From CAYMZZ01 sp046297935 (GTDB lineage: Bacteria > Bacteroidota > Bacteroidia > Chitinophagales > Chitinophagaceae): 64,000 nucleotides of DNA. Under the pieces are notes generated by a model. It searched no databases. It was not told the DNA's origin and worked only from the letters and a program-made list of their open reading frames with translations. Where the stretch lies: positions 1-64,000 of the forward strand of contig JBKBHA010000011.1 in the NCBI GenBank assembly GCA_046297935.1, in the 5' to 3' direction. Positions 43,164 to 51,690 of this stretch are shown here, piece by piece. The position numbers and the translations under genes are program-made. Each line of letters begins with the position of its first letter. Position 1 is the stretch's first letter.

Positions 43164-43976
43164 CTAGTTTTTTATCCAGGCGATGGCACGTAATGGCCCG
43201 CCTGTACCATCCTTGATCTTCATGGGAAATGCGAACAGCCAGCTTCCTACTGCAGGCAGTTGATCTAATTCGGTCAGGTTTTCAAGGCCGGGAATATTGG
43301 CTGCATATAGTATCTGGTGGGTTTTAAAATCTTTCGACTGCCCATAGTCAACACTTGGCGTGTCAATACCAAGACCTTTGACCTTTCGATTTTTGACCAG
43401 CCATTCAGCGAGCTCAGGGTGTACGGAAGGAAAATGGAGTTGTGGAATGGCCGCTTCACCTTTTTGAGCCGTACCTAAATAATGGGCAGGATCAGAATAG
43501 AAATTACTCCAACCGGTACGAAAAAGTATGAATGACTCGTCCGGCACAGGGCCGTTTTTTTTCTCCCATTTTTCCAGATCAGCCACGCTGGCCTGATAGT
43601 CGGGGTTATTTTTACAGGCATCGGCAATGTCTACAACAATTGCTGACCCGGTCAGGCGATCAACCGGAATTTCTGCCAGTGACCATTTGCCTTTGGCAAA
43701 ATGTACCGGTGCATCCATATGAGTGCCTCCATGTTCCGGTGTGCAATAGGCGTTGGAGGAATAGTAATATCCACCTGCTGTAATACCATTAAATTGTGTG
43801 TCGAGCTCAAACCCGGAAGGATTATTGGGCCAATAAATGGTTTGATCTGAAAATTCGTGCGTGAGGTCGATCAATTGTCCCTGGCTCATTACTTCTGCCA
43901 TGGTGACTGGCTCCTGTTGCTTTTGTTCACAGGCCAGTAAAATCCACAGAATAGAAACGGTAACTATTTTCAGCAT
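43164..43976 (-). CDS. Cyclase-family lipoprotein (kynurenine formamidase-like)
   Basis: The 270-residue protein has a lipoprotein signal (L-L-A-C, Cys16) and the metal-dependent cyclase/formamidase motif H-G-G-T-H-M-D-A-P-V-H-F near 82-93, with D-L-T-H-E-F near 37-42 and G-L-G-I-D-T-P-S-V-D near 196-205. Family members hydrolyse N-formylkynurenine or related amides; membrane anchoring is unusual, so the substrate may be extracytoplasmic. It heads the cyclase-methyltransferase-DinB operon. Confidence 0.87.
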   Translation of the reverse strand: MLKIVTVSILWILLACEQKQQEPVTMAEVMSQGQLIDLTHEFSDQTIYWPNNPSGFELDTQFNGITAGGYYYSSNAYCTPEHGGTHMDAPVHFAKGKWSLAEIPVDRLTGSAIVVDIADACKNNPDYQASVADLEKWEKKNGPVPDESFILFRTGWSNFYSDPAHYLGTAQKGEAAIPQLHFPSVHPELAEWLVKNRKVKGLGIDTPSVDYGQSKDFKTHQILYAANIPGLENLTELDQLPAVGSWLFAFPMKIKDGTGGPLRAIAWIKN

Positions 43977-44165
43977 GTATCAGCGTTTTAATTTGAACCG
44001 CGAGTAACGGTCGGTCAGGTATCTGAAAATACGAATTTGCTTTTTGAAAGCGCTACGATGGCAAAAAATTGCCTTGTGAGGCTATTCTGCCGAAACAACT
44101 TAATTTAGAAGAACGAATGCTGAATTGATTCGAACTTTCACTGACCGGACAAAAAAACCTTATCT

Positions 44166-46118
44166 ATGGAGCCCACTGATCGATTGGCCAGCGACCAACC
44201 TGCGGGTAAAGGCGCGGTTTTTCCCATTGGTATTACTATGGCCGGTGCGGCATCGGCTGGCTGCTATACAGCCGGCGTAATGGATTATCTGTTTGAGATT
44301 TTGCAGATATGGGAAGATGCGAAGAAGGAGAATGGGCGGATGCCTGCAGGCTGGGATCCTGCCTGGCTGGAATGGGTGCCTAACCATCGGGTACAGATTG
44401 ATGTAATGGGAGGTACGTCGGCCGGGGGAATGACGGCCGTGATGTCGGCCATTTATGCGCTGAATGGCGTAGTTAAACCCGTAACGGAGCCAGCGCCACC
44501 GCTTAAAAAAGGAGACAATCTGCTATATGATAGCTGGGTATTGATGGGCGATGAACCTCAGCAACCAGCCCTGCTGGAAAAAACGCTTGATCAATCTGAT
44601 CTGAAACGATCGGGAAAAGTTCAATCACTATTGAATTCTGATTTTATTGATGTTATTTGCGACAATGCCTTTGTTAAGCCAGGTACAACGGGACGGCGTT
44701 TACCTTTTGTAGCGCCTGACCTTGAGCTGATACTTTCGCATACCATGCTTCGCAGTCTGCCACTCGGTGTCAACTTCAATACACCAGCCGGCATGATACG
44801 ACGACGTTTTCGCGACGTCGACCATTTCAGCTTTGAACACTTCACGGTTTCGCATTTTCGTTTGCAATACCTGCCGGAACGCGATCAGGATCGGTATTTG
44901 CCATTGCAACCCTTTGATCCGGTAGCAGCCAAAACCATGAAGCTGGCCACCAAAGCCACCGGAGCTTTTCCGGTGGGACTAAAATTCCGCGAGTTTTTCG
45001 ATAATGAACTCAGTGCAGCGTACCTGAAGAACAGAACAGCGAAGATTGCGCTGAACCGCCTGAGCGATCTGCCGGCAAATGAAGTGCCTGAGCTCGAATT
45101 TCCCGGAGGCTTTCCCGATCAGTTTTCATTTGTGAGCGTAGATGGAGGCGCCATTAATAACGAACCATACGGCGAGGTGCTGGCCGTGCTGAAGGATCGT
45201 TATGGAAAAAGAAAAGGGGAACAGCCACATCCTTATGCATTGATCATGATCGATCCCTTTCCCGATCTTCTTCCGCCGGCGGACTATCAGCAGCCGGATG
45301 ATTTGTTCAGTGTTGTGCCTGCTATAATTGGCAGTTTGTGGGATCAGGCGAAGGTAAAGCGCGCGGAATTGCTGGATGCCTATTCGAATGATTACTACCG
45401 GGGGCAAATTTTTCCGATCCGACGCGATGACAGGCAAAATGAAGTGGAACCCATTGCCTGTGGTGCCGCCATGGCATTTGCGGGCTTTTTGGATATTTCT
45501 TTCCGTCAACACGATTTTTTCCTTGGGCGCGACAATGCGCGGAATTTCTTTAGAACCTATTTTTCATTTCCCTACAATACCGTATTGAAAAAGGGACATC
45601 CGATTCATGATAACTGGACGCCTGAGATGGTGGGCCTGTTTCAGCGACCCAGCACAGAACCAGATACCGTACTGCTGCCTATCATACCAGATCTGCATTT
45701 ACTGAGAGAAAAAATGGCGGAGGGGCGTGAACGAAATCCATTTGAGCGAACCGTTAAAGAGTGGCCGCGGTTTAATCCCGAGTCGTTGTTTGACCTGCGT
45801 GAGAAAATGACCGATCGCATTTCATTAATGTTGGAAATTAGCTATAAGAAGGCGACCCGGGCTGACAAAACTGAGCAGTTTCCAATTGCCGAGGCCTGGA
45901 TGAAACACTATGAAAAATCGTCGGTGCTCAGCCGTGTGTTGGCGTGGATCGGAAGCGGCGTGCTGCGGTGGCTATTACGAACCAATCGCAAAAAAATCGC
46001 CCGCCGTATTGCAAATGCTGCTATTGTATGGATACTAAAAGACCTTGAAGCCAACAAGCTTTTGCAGCCTATTGGGGATTCAATGTATAACCGGCGCAGT
46101 CAAGAAGAACATAAATAA
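44166..46118 (+). CDS. Large patatin-like phospholipase
   Basis: This 650-residue protein has the patatin elements: oxyanion-type G-A-A-S-A-G (near 24-29), catalytic Ser85 in G-T-S-A-G-G and catalytic Asp326 in V-D-G-G-A. It has no signal peptide, so it acts in the cytoplasm or on the inner face of the membrane; a hydrophobic patch lies near 598-612. The family would cleave membrane phospholipids. The gene lies 15 bp before an ATPase gene that is followed by an HNH nuclease gene, all on the plus strand, so a single operon is likely. A toxic lipase in a defence operon would be regulated by the ATPase, but this link is inference. Confidence 0.85.
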   Translation: MEPTDRLASDQPAGKGAVFPIGITMAGAASAGCYTAGVMDYLFEILQIWEDAKKENGRMPAGWDPAWLEWVPNHRVQIDVMGGTSAGGMTAVMSAIYALNGVVKPVTEPAPPLKKGDNLLYDSWVLMGDEPQQPALLEKTLDQSDLKRSGKVQSLLNSDFIDVICDNAFVKPGTTGRRLPFVAPDLELILSHTMLRSLPLGVNFNTPAGMIRRRFRDVDHFSFEHFTVSHFRLQYLPERDQDRYLPLQPFDPVAAKTMKLATKATGAFPVGLKFREFFDNELSAAYLKNRTAKIALNRLSDLPANEVPELEFPGGFPDQFSFVSVDGGAINNEPYGEVLAVLKDRYGKRKGEQPHPYALIMIDPFPDLLPPADYQQPDDLFSVVPAIIGSLWDQAKVKRAELLDAYSNDYYRGQIFPIRRDDRQNEVEPIACGAAMAFAGFLDISFRQHDFFLGRDNARNFFRTYFSFPYNTVLKKGHPIHDNWTPEMVGLFQRPSTEPDTVLLPIIPDLHLLREKMAEGRERNPFERTVKEWPRFNPESLFDLREKMTDRISLMLEISYKKATRADKTEQFPIAEAWMKHYEKSSVLSRVLAWIGSGVLRWLLRTNRKKIARRIANAAIVWILKDLEANKLLQPIGDSMYNRRSQEEHK

Positions 46119-46133
46119 TAAAAAACGCTTTGT

Positions 46134-47459
46134 ATGCGGGTGATCAGTAACAAACAATACGAGAAACAGAAAGTGCATGGTCACTATTTTCTCGATTTTT
46201 CTTTGGAGAATGTTCGATGCTTTGGGAAAAAGCAGACCCTTCGCCTGTCCGACGAAAAAGGGAAGCCCTATCACTGGACGATTATAATGGGTGATAATGG
46301 CGTAGGGAAGTCGACCCTGTTGAAAGGACTGGTGTCGCTGGCACCATCGCCTAAAAATATTTATGGCGACCGGCAAAAGATCAGGCTGTACCCCGGCTTG
46401 TTCGACTGGCGGGAAGTATGGAACAGCAGTCGATTTGATGGTAAACTTCCATCGCGCATGGAAGCCCGTACAACAGGTGCTTACGATTTCAAGAAACTGC
46501 TTCCCGAACAGGAGCTGGATTTATGGGTAGAGCAGGGTCATCAGCGATTCAATGATATTCAATATTCCGAAGAAGCTTATGTCAATATCGGTGATTTCTT
46601 GTGCTTTGCTTATGGCGCTTCGCGCAAAATGGGAAAAAGTGCACTCACCGGTGAGAAATTCTCCACGGCGAGCGTAAGCCTGTTCGACGATGAAGCACCC
46701 CTGATCAATGTGGAAGAATTTTTTATGCAGGCCGACTACGATGCCAAAACATCGCGCAGCAGCGCTTCGGCGCAACAGCGAAAGAAGGTAAAGGATCTGT
46801 TAGTGGATGTGCTGCCCGAGGTGACCGACCTTCGCATTACAAAAGCATCAAGGGTAGGCCGGCAGGTAGAAGTTAAAACTCCTTTTGGCTGGGTGCGAAT
46901 CAGCGATATGAGCCTGGGATATAAAAGTCTTATTGCCTGGGTGGTGGATTTTGCAAGTAGAATGTATCATTACCATCGCACCAAGCCTAATCCATTCGTT
47001 CAGCCCGCAGTAGTGTTGATCGACGAACTCGATTTGCACCTGCATCCGCGCTGGCAGCGAAGGGTGATTGGTTATTTGACCAAAAAATTTCCCAACACAC
47101 AATTTATCGCCACTGCACACAGTCCTCTGATTGTGCAGGCAGCAGAGGACGCCAACCTGGTATTATTGAAAAGAAAAGGCAGTCAGGTGATCATTGAAAA
47201 CGAGCCCGACACCATCCGCAACTGGCGCATTGATCAGATTCTTACCAGCGATTTGTTTGGACTGAGTTCTGCCCGATCAGAAAAGACCGAGCGACTGATG
47301 ACACAGCGGCGAAAACTACTGGAGAAACCTAAACTTTCGGCCGCCGACCGCAAAAAGCTGGAAGCACTGGAAAACAAAATGGACTATATACCCGTGGCAG
47401 AAACGCCCGAGTATATACAGGCCATGAAGCTGGTTCACGATGCCAGTAAAAAAATATAG
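46134..47459 (+). CDS. OLD/RecF-like AAA ATPase, PtuA-like
   Basis: The 441-residue ATPase has Walker A G-D-N-G-V-G-K-S-T at 53-61, an ABC-signature-like S-D-M-S-L-G-Y near 260, Walker B V-V-L-I-D-E-L-D with Asp297/Glu298, followed by H-L-H-P, and a switch His in A-T-A-H-S-P. The long insertion between Walker A and B (about 80-240) has coiled-coil-like segments. This is the pattern of OLD-family/AbiEii-like ATPases and of PtuA in Septu systems. The HNH gene follows by 24 bp. Together they resemble a Septu-type anti-phage pair. Confidence 0.85.
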   Translation: MRVISNKQYEKQKVHGHYFLDFSLENVRCFGKKQTLRLSDEKGKPYHWTIIMGDNGVGKSTLLKGLVSLAPSPKNIYGDRQKIRLYPGLFDWREVWNSSRFDGKLPSRMEARTTGAYDFKKLLPEQELDLWVEQGHQRFNDIQYSEEAYVNIGDFLCFAYGASRKMGKSALTGEKFSTASVSLFDDEAPLINVEEFFMQADYDAKTSRSSASAQQRKKVKDLLVDVLPEVTDLRITKASRVGRQVEVKTPFGWVRISDMSLGYKSLIAWVVDFASRMYHYHRTKPNPFVQPAVVLIDELDLHLHPRWQRRVIGYLTKKFPNTQFIATAHSPLIVQAAEDANLVLLKRKGSQVIIENEPDTIRNWRIDQILTSDLFGLSSARSEKTERLMTQRRKLLEKPKLSAADRKKLEALENKMDYIPVAETPEYIQAMKLVHDASKKI

Positions 47460-47483
47460 TAATAACTGGAAAATAACGATGAC

Positions 47484-48218
47484 ATGATTCGTATCAAAAA
47501 GCTCAAAAAAGATACGCCTGACATTCTGCTTTCAAAGGGAGCTGAGGAAATAACTGCATTGAAAAAGATGACGAAGGCGAAATTGCTCGCCTATAAATAC
47601 AAATCTGCCCTGTATGGTGGAAAAACAGTCAAAGAAAAGTTGAAAGAGCTGCAGCACGATAAATGTTGTTTCTGTGAAGCCCGCGTTTCGGTAGTGTCGC
47701 ATGGCGATGTAGAGCATTTTCGTCCTAAAGCAGGCTGGGTGCAACAGGAAAAAGATAAACTGAGCAAACCTGGCTATTACTGGTTGGCCTATGATTTCAG
47801 CAATCTGTTTTTATCCTGTCAGATATGCAACCAGAAGTTTAAGAAAAATTACTTTCCATTGGCCAACCCGGCTTCAAGGGCTTCTAATCACAAGAAGGCA
47901 ATATCAAAAGAGCGTCCGTTGATCATTGATCCGGGTAAATCGGATCCAACAAAATTTCTGACCTTTAATAAAGAGATCATTGTGGCTGTGAATAATAATA
48001 AGAAGGGACTGGAAACGATCAAACGCACGGGCCTGGACAGACCTGAATTAAACAGGGAGCGGTTTGAGTACCTGGCTTTGCTGGAGGAATTGGCCAGGCT
48101 GGCAAGGAACGGCCTCCCCAATGGTGCTGCCGCACGCGCACACATAAAGGAACGCGGAAGACAGAACAGTGTTTACTCGGCTATGGTAAGGGCCAATTTT
48201 CCCGATCTGGTGAAATAA
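47484..48218 (+). CDS. HNH nuclease (TIGR02646/PtuB-like)
   Basis: This 244-residue protein carries C-C-F-C-E at 61-65, E-H-F-R-P-K at 77-82 (active-site His78) and S-C-Q-I-C-N at 111-116, forming the zinc site and core of the TIGR02646/PtuB-type HNH nuclease found in Septu systems and in type I-A retron systems. The order C-x-x-C, H-x-x-P, C-x-x-C fits the family. It is coupled to the ATPase gene upstream; no retron reverse transcriptase is present. Confidence 0.87.
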   Translation: MIRIKKLKKDTPDILLSKGAEEITALKKMTKAKLLAYKYKSALYGGKTVKEKLKELQHDKCCFCEARVSVVSHGDVEHFRPKAGWVQQEKDKLSKPGYYWLAYDFSNLFLSCQICNQKFKKNYFPLANPASRASNHKKAISKERPLIIDPGKSDPTKFLTFNKEIIVAVNNNKKGLETIKRTGLDRPELNRERFEYLALLEELARLARNGLPNGAAARAHIKERGRQNSVYSAMVRANFPDLVK

Positions 48219-48255
48219 AGGAGTTTTGTGCGGCAATGGGTTAGCTTTGATTTTT

Positions 48256-49593
48256 ATGGTTGAAAAGAAAGTTTTGATAGTTGACGATGAGGAACAGCTC
48301 AGAAAATTATTGAGCAGGATACTCACGTTGGAGGGCTACGAAGTGCGGGAAGCGCGAAGTCTGTCGGACGCACGCCAATTACTTCGAAAAGAAGAAATAG
48401 ATGTGATCTGCTGCGATGTGCGACTGGAGGATGGCAACGGTGTGGAGTTTGTAAAAGAATTGCGCCTTAGCTATCCGCTTTCGGAAACTATACTGCTCAC
48501 TGCTTATGGCAACATCCCCGACGGCATTCAGGCGATTCGAAACGGCGCCTTTGACTACATCACGAAAGGCGACGATAATGACCGGATCATTCCGTTGCTG
48601 GCTCAGGCAATGACCAGAGTGAAAGAAAAAAGGAATGCCGCCATTCGTGTAGAAAGGGACGAATCCTCTCAATATTCCTGGGATCGGATAGTGGGCCATT
48701 CGACAGCTCTGCTACAGGCTAAAAAACTGGCACAGCGGGCAGCTGCCACCGACGCAACCATTTTGCTCCTGGGGGAAACGGGTACCGGCAAGGAAGTGTT
48801 TGCTAATGCCATTCATCATGGAAGCAATAGGGCAAAGCAGTCTTTTGTTGCCGTTAATTGTACCGCTTTTCCCCGCGACCTTTTGGAAGGCGAGTTATTT
48901 GGTCATAAGGCAGGCGCCTTTACAGGAGCCACCCGCGACAAAAAGGGCTTACTGGAAGTGGCCAATAAGGGAACCATATTGCTGGATGAAATTGGCGATA
49001 TGCCAATGGATATGCAGGCAAAGCTGCTTCGCGTGCTCGAGAACGGTGAGTTCATTAAATTGGGCGATACAAAACCCACCAGGGTAGATGTGCGAATCAT
49101 TGCCGCCACTCACCGCGATCTGAAAGAGAGAGTGGCGCAGGGGTTGTTTAGGGAGGATCTTTATTATCGCCTTAATATTGTTACCATTGAATTGCCCGCC
49201 CTTCGTGACCGCGCTGGAGATATAGAGTTGTTGGCAGCGGAAATACTATCGAGTCAGGCGCTTCGATCAGGACAGAAGCCATTGAAAATTTCACCAGCCG
49301 CCATGCGATTACTGCAGCAGCATCAATGGAAAGGTAATATTCGCGAGCTTAAAAATATTCTCGAACGCGCCTGCATTCTGGCCGATGACAATACCATTGA
49401 ACCTGAACACCTGCCCTTCGAAATTCAAAATTCCACTAAAAGCAATGATCTGAGTTTGTCGGCGGTTGAAAATCAGCATATCCGTAAGGTTCTGGCAGTG
49501 ACAGCAGGTAATAAGACACGTACAGCAGAAATTCTGGGTATTGGATTAACAACTTTATACCGAAAGATGGAGGAATACGGAATAGAAAAATGA
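48256..49593 (+). CDS. NtrC-family sigma-54 response regulator
   Basis: The 445-residue regulator starts at the ATG at 48256 (an upstream GTG at 48226 gives an unneeded extension). It has a receiver domain (phospho-acceptor Asp54), an AAA+ domain with G-E-T-G-T-G-K-E (Walker A), G-A-F-T-G-A (sigma-54 contact) and R-x-D-L-Y-Y-R-L-N, and a Fis-type helix-turn-helix at the end. It activates sigma-54 promoters. It lies directly before the kdp genes, whose leader carries matching sites, and the histidine kinase at 56569 is the likely partner. Confidence 0.9.
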   Translation: MVEKKVLIVDDEEQLRKLLSRILTLEGYEVREARSLSDARQLLRKEEIDVICCDVRLEDGNGVEFVKELRLSYPLSETILLTAYGNIPDGIQAIRNGAFDYITKGDDNDRIIPLLAQAMTRVKEKRNAAIRVERDESSQYSWDRIVGHSTALLQAKKLAQRAAATDATILLLGETGTGKEVFANAIHHGSNRAKQSFVAVNCTAFPRDLLEGELFGHKAGAFTGATRDKKGLLEVANKGTILLDEIGDMPMDMQAKLLRVLENGEFIKLGDTKPTRVDVRIIAATHRDLKERVAQGLFREDLYYRLNIVTIELPALRDRAGDIELLAAEILSSQALRSGQKPLKISPAAMRLLQQHQWKGNIRELKNILERACILADDNTIEPEHLPFEIQNSTKSNDLSLSAVENQHIRKVLAVTAGNKTRTAEILGIGLTTLYRKMEEYGIEK

Positions 49594-49601
49594 TGTTAGT
49601 C

Positions 49602-49635
49602 TTTCAAAATGAAAACAGACCCTTTCAAAATGAAA
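49602..49635. promoter_or_regulatory. Twin palindromes, candidate enhancer for the NtrC-type regulator
   Basis: TTTCAAAATGAAA occurs at 49602-49614 and again at 49623-49635, 21 bp apart (two helical turns). Two such dyads on one face of DNA, about 103-136 bp before the sigma-54-like promoter and just after the NtrC-type regulator gene, suit an enhancer. The second copy also forms the stem of the terminator. Confidence 0.6.
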
Positions 49636-49645
49636 GGGTTTTTTA
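49619..49645 (+). terminator. Rho-independent terminator after the regulator gene
   Basis: A 9-bp perfect stem (ACCCTTTCA / TGAAAGGGT) with a 3-base loop is followed by six T residues, 26 bp after the regulator stop. It shares its arms with the second enhancer-like palindrome. Confidence 0.75.
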
Positions 49646-49737
49646 TTGCCCAGAGAAAGCTCGCGACATATCCGTAATCGCTGAAATATGCTCCCATAGC
49701 GCGTTTGGTCGTCAATGATCTCCTGTTTTTCTTTTCC

Positions 49738-49751
49738 GGCATCTGTTTGGC
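49738..49751 (+). promoter_or_regulatory. Candidate sigma-54 promoter for the kdp operon
   Basis: CGGCATCTGTTTGGC has GG (49738-49739) and GC (49750-49751) with 10 bp between, as sigma-54 promoters need; the -24 half (GGCA) fits well and the -12 half is TGGC instead of TTGC. Transcription would start near 49762. The twin palindromes lie at enhancer distance upstream. Confidence 0.45.
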
Positions 49752-49761
49752 CAAATTAAGC

Positions 49762-49875
49762 ATGGCGACCAAAAAACCTCGCCAGCAAACCATGCTACCA
49801 ATTTTGTACCTCCTAACCGGACTTGCCGGCTTTTGGGTTTTTTTCAAATCCATTTCCTTCTTTGAAAAAATATAA
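49762..49875 (+). CDS. Small single-span membrane peptide before kdpF
   Basis: A 37-residue frame encodes a basic N-terminus (K-K-P-R-Q-Q) and one hydrophobic segment (about 12-28). It ends 3 bp before the kdpF start, which supports translation with it. If transcription starts at the sigma-54-like promoter, the second ATG at 49792 would be the start, leaving the hydrophobic segment intact. It could be an extra small Kdp subunit or a regulator; the function is unknown. Confidence 0.5.
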   Translation: MATKKPRQQTMLPILYLLTGLAGFWVFFKSISFFEKI

Positions 49876-49878
49876 ACT

Positions 49879-49959
49879 ATGATGTACCTCCTTTTTGCCA
49901 TTTCGATTCTGGTATTTATCTACCTCATTTACGCCTTAATAAGGCCAGAAAAATTCTAA
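49879..49959 (+). CDS. kdpF: KdpF, small subunit of the Kdp potassium pump
   Basis: The 26-residue peptide is one transmembrane segment with the KdpF end Y-A-L-I-R-P-E-K-F. KdpF stabilises the KdpABC complex. It begins 3 bp after the small peptide and ends 4 bp before kdpA. Confidence 0.85.
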   Translation: MMYLLFAISILVFIYLIYALIRPEKF

Positions 49960-49963
49960 TTGT

Positions 49964-51682
49964 ATGAACAGGGAACTTTTGGGAGTTGTGTTAGTAATGT
50001 TACTTGCCATCTTGCTGGCTATTCCGCTGGGCAGGTATATTGCTGCTGTTTTGTCCGGCAAACGAACATTGCTCGATTTTATGAAGCCGATGGAGAGGGT
50101 GATCTATCGTTTCTGCGGTATTGATCCCAGCGTTGAAATGAACTGGAAGCAGCATTTGAAAGCCTTGCTTACCATTAATCTTTTGTGGTTCGTTTATGCT
50201 TTTGTGCTACTAATGGTTCAGGGAAATCTTTGGTTAAACCCCGACGGTAATCCCTCGCAAACTCCTGACCTCGCATTTAATACTGCAATTTCATTTTTGG
50301 TGAACTGCAATTTGCAGCATTATTCAGGCGAATCGGGCCTTACCTATTTCACCCAACTGTTCGTGATCAGCTTTCTGCAGTTTGTAACGGCGGCCAGTGG
50401 TATGGCTGCGCTGTTTGTGTTGTTTAAAGCACTCCGCGAAAAGGTAACTGACCAACTCGGCAATTTTTGGGATTTCTTTGTAAAATCAATCACGCGGGTT
50501 TTGCTTCCGCTGAGCCTGATTGTGGCGATCATACTTGTATTCAGCGGTACGCCGGCGAGTTTCGATGGTAAAGACAGTATTGTTACGCTACAGGGTGACA
50601 GCGTACAGGTTAGCCGCGGTCCCGCAGCTGGCATGATTGGCATTAAGCAGATTGGAACTAACGGTGGCGGCTGGTTTGGTGTCAATTCGGCTCACCCACT
50701 TGAGAACCCCACTTATTTGACCAATGTTGTCGAGAACATTGCTATTTTGTTAGTACCAATGGCTCTGGTGTTTGCCTTCGGATATTACCTGAACCGTCGG
50801 AAGTTGAGTTATATCATATTTGGAGTAATGACCCTCGGCTTTCTGTTGATCCTGGGGGTGTCTATATATTCCGAAACAAGCGGCAATCCCACGATTGAAC
50901 AAATGGGAATTGCACAACTTACCGGAAGCATGGAAGGCAAGGAGACGAGATTTGGTCCGGCCGCCTCGGCTCTTTGGGGTATCAGCACTACGGCCACATC
51001 CAATGGGTCGGTGAACAGTATGCATGACAGTCAAATGCCATTGAGCCAGGCCATGCAGATGCTGGATATGATGATCAATTCATTTTACGGTGGAGTTGGT
51101 GTAGGGTTCCTGAATTTCTTCCTGTTTTTGATCATAGCAGTATTCATTGCCGGATTGATGGTAGGCAGAACTCCTGAATTTTTGGGTCGAAAAATTGAGG
51201 CCAGGGAAATGAAGATCGCATCGTTGATGGCGCTTTTGCATCCTCTTTTGATATTGGCCGGAACAGCCCTTTCATCATATCTGCTGGTCAACTATCCGCA
51301 GGCAGGCTGGACGCCGAGTCCTCAAGCCTGGTTGAATAACCCAGGTTCGCATGGTTTCAGTGAAATGTTATATGAATACAGCTCGAGTGCTGCCAACAAC
51401 GGTAGTGGAATGGAAGGACTGGGAGACAACAATATTTTCTGGAATTATAGTACCGGAATTGTATTGTTGCTCAGCCGCTTTTTACCCATCATTGGTCCGG
51501 TAGCAATAGCGGGCATGCTGGCTTCGAAAAAGTACACACCCGACACACTGGGCACCCTCCGCTCTGACAGTTATTCATTTGCAATCATGGTCCTTTTGGT
51601 GATCGTGATAGTAGCGGCCTTATCGTTCTTTCCGGCGTTGACACTTGGTCCGCTGGCTGAATATTTTTCATTGCCTAAATAA
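49964..51682 (+). CDS. kdpA: KdpA, potassium-channel-like subunit
   Basis: The 572-residue membrane protein is the K+-selective translocation subunit. The filter segments 2-4 are normal: G-T-N-G-G-G-W-F-G near 226, T-T-A-T-S-N-G-S-V-N near 340-349 and A-A-N-N-G-S-G near 471-477. Segment 1 reads V-N-C-N-L-Q instead of the E. coli T-N-T-N-W-Q. The protein takes up K+ at low external potassium, driven by KdpB. Confidence 0.95.
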   Translation: MNRELLGVVLVMLLAILLAIPLGRYIAAVLSGKRTLLDFMKPMERVIYRFCGIDPSVEMNWKQHLKALLTINLLWFVYAFVLLMVQGNLWLNPDGNPSQTPDLAFNTAISFLVNCNLQHYSGESGLTYFTQLFVISFLQFVTAASGMAALFVLFKALREKVTDQLGNFWDFFVKSITRVLLPLSLIVAIILVFSGTPASFDGKDSIVTLQGDSVQVSRGPAAGMIGIKQIGTNGGGWFGVNSAHPLENPTYLTNVVENIAILLVPMALVFAFGYYLNRRKLSYIIFGVMTLGFLLILGVSIYSETSGNPTIEQMGIAQLTGSMEGKETRFGPAASALWGISTTATSNGSVNSMHDSQMPLSQAMQMLDMMINSFYGGVGVGFLNFFLFLIIAVFIAGLMVGRTPEFLGRKIEAREMKIASLMALLHPLLILAGTALSSYLLVNYPQAGWTPSPQAWLNNPGSHGFSEMLYEYSSSAANNGSGMEGLGDNNIFWNYSTGIVLLLSRFLPIIGPVAIAGMLASKKYTPDTLGTLRSDSYSFAIMVLLVIVIVAALSFFPALTLGPLAEYFSLPK

Positions 51683-51690
51683 AATATATT

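Noticed and set aside
44166..48218. CBASS or retron system
   Set aside because: The patatin and HNH genes would fit as effectors, but no CD-NTase cyclase and no reverse transcriptase or msr/msd is present in the neighbourhood.
48242..48249. TAGCTTTG as a -7 promoter box for the NtrC-type regulator
   Set aside because: It lies only 6 bp before the start codon, and the nearest TTTG upstream is 13 bp away instead of 19-21.
49747..49758. Alternative sigma-54 element TGGCCAAATTAAGC
   Set aside because: The distance between GG and GC is 9 instead of 10 bp.
49594..49761. c-di-AMP or other riboswitch in the kdp leader
   Set aside because: No conserved core or multi-stem fold was recognisable; only the terminator/palindrome hairpin is clear.
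49596..49901. Minus-strand 101-residue gene in the kdp leader
   Set aside because: It overlaps the terminator, the promoter region and the small plus-strand peptide, and has no known domain.
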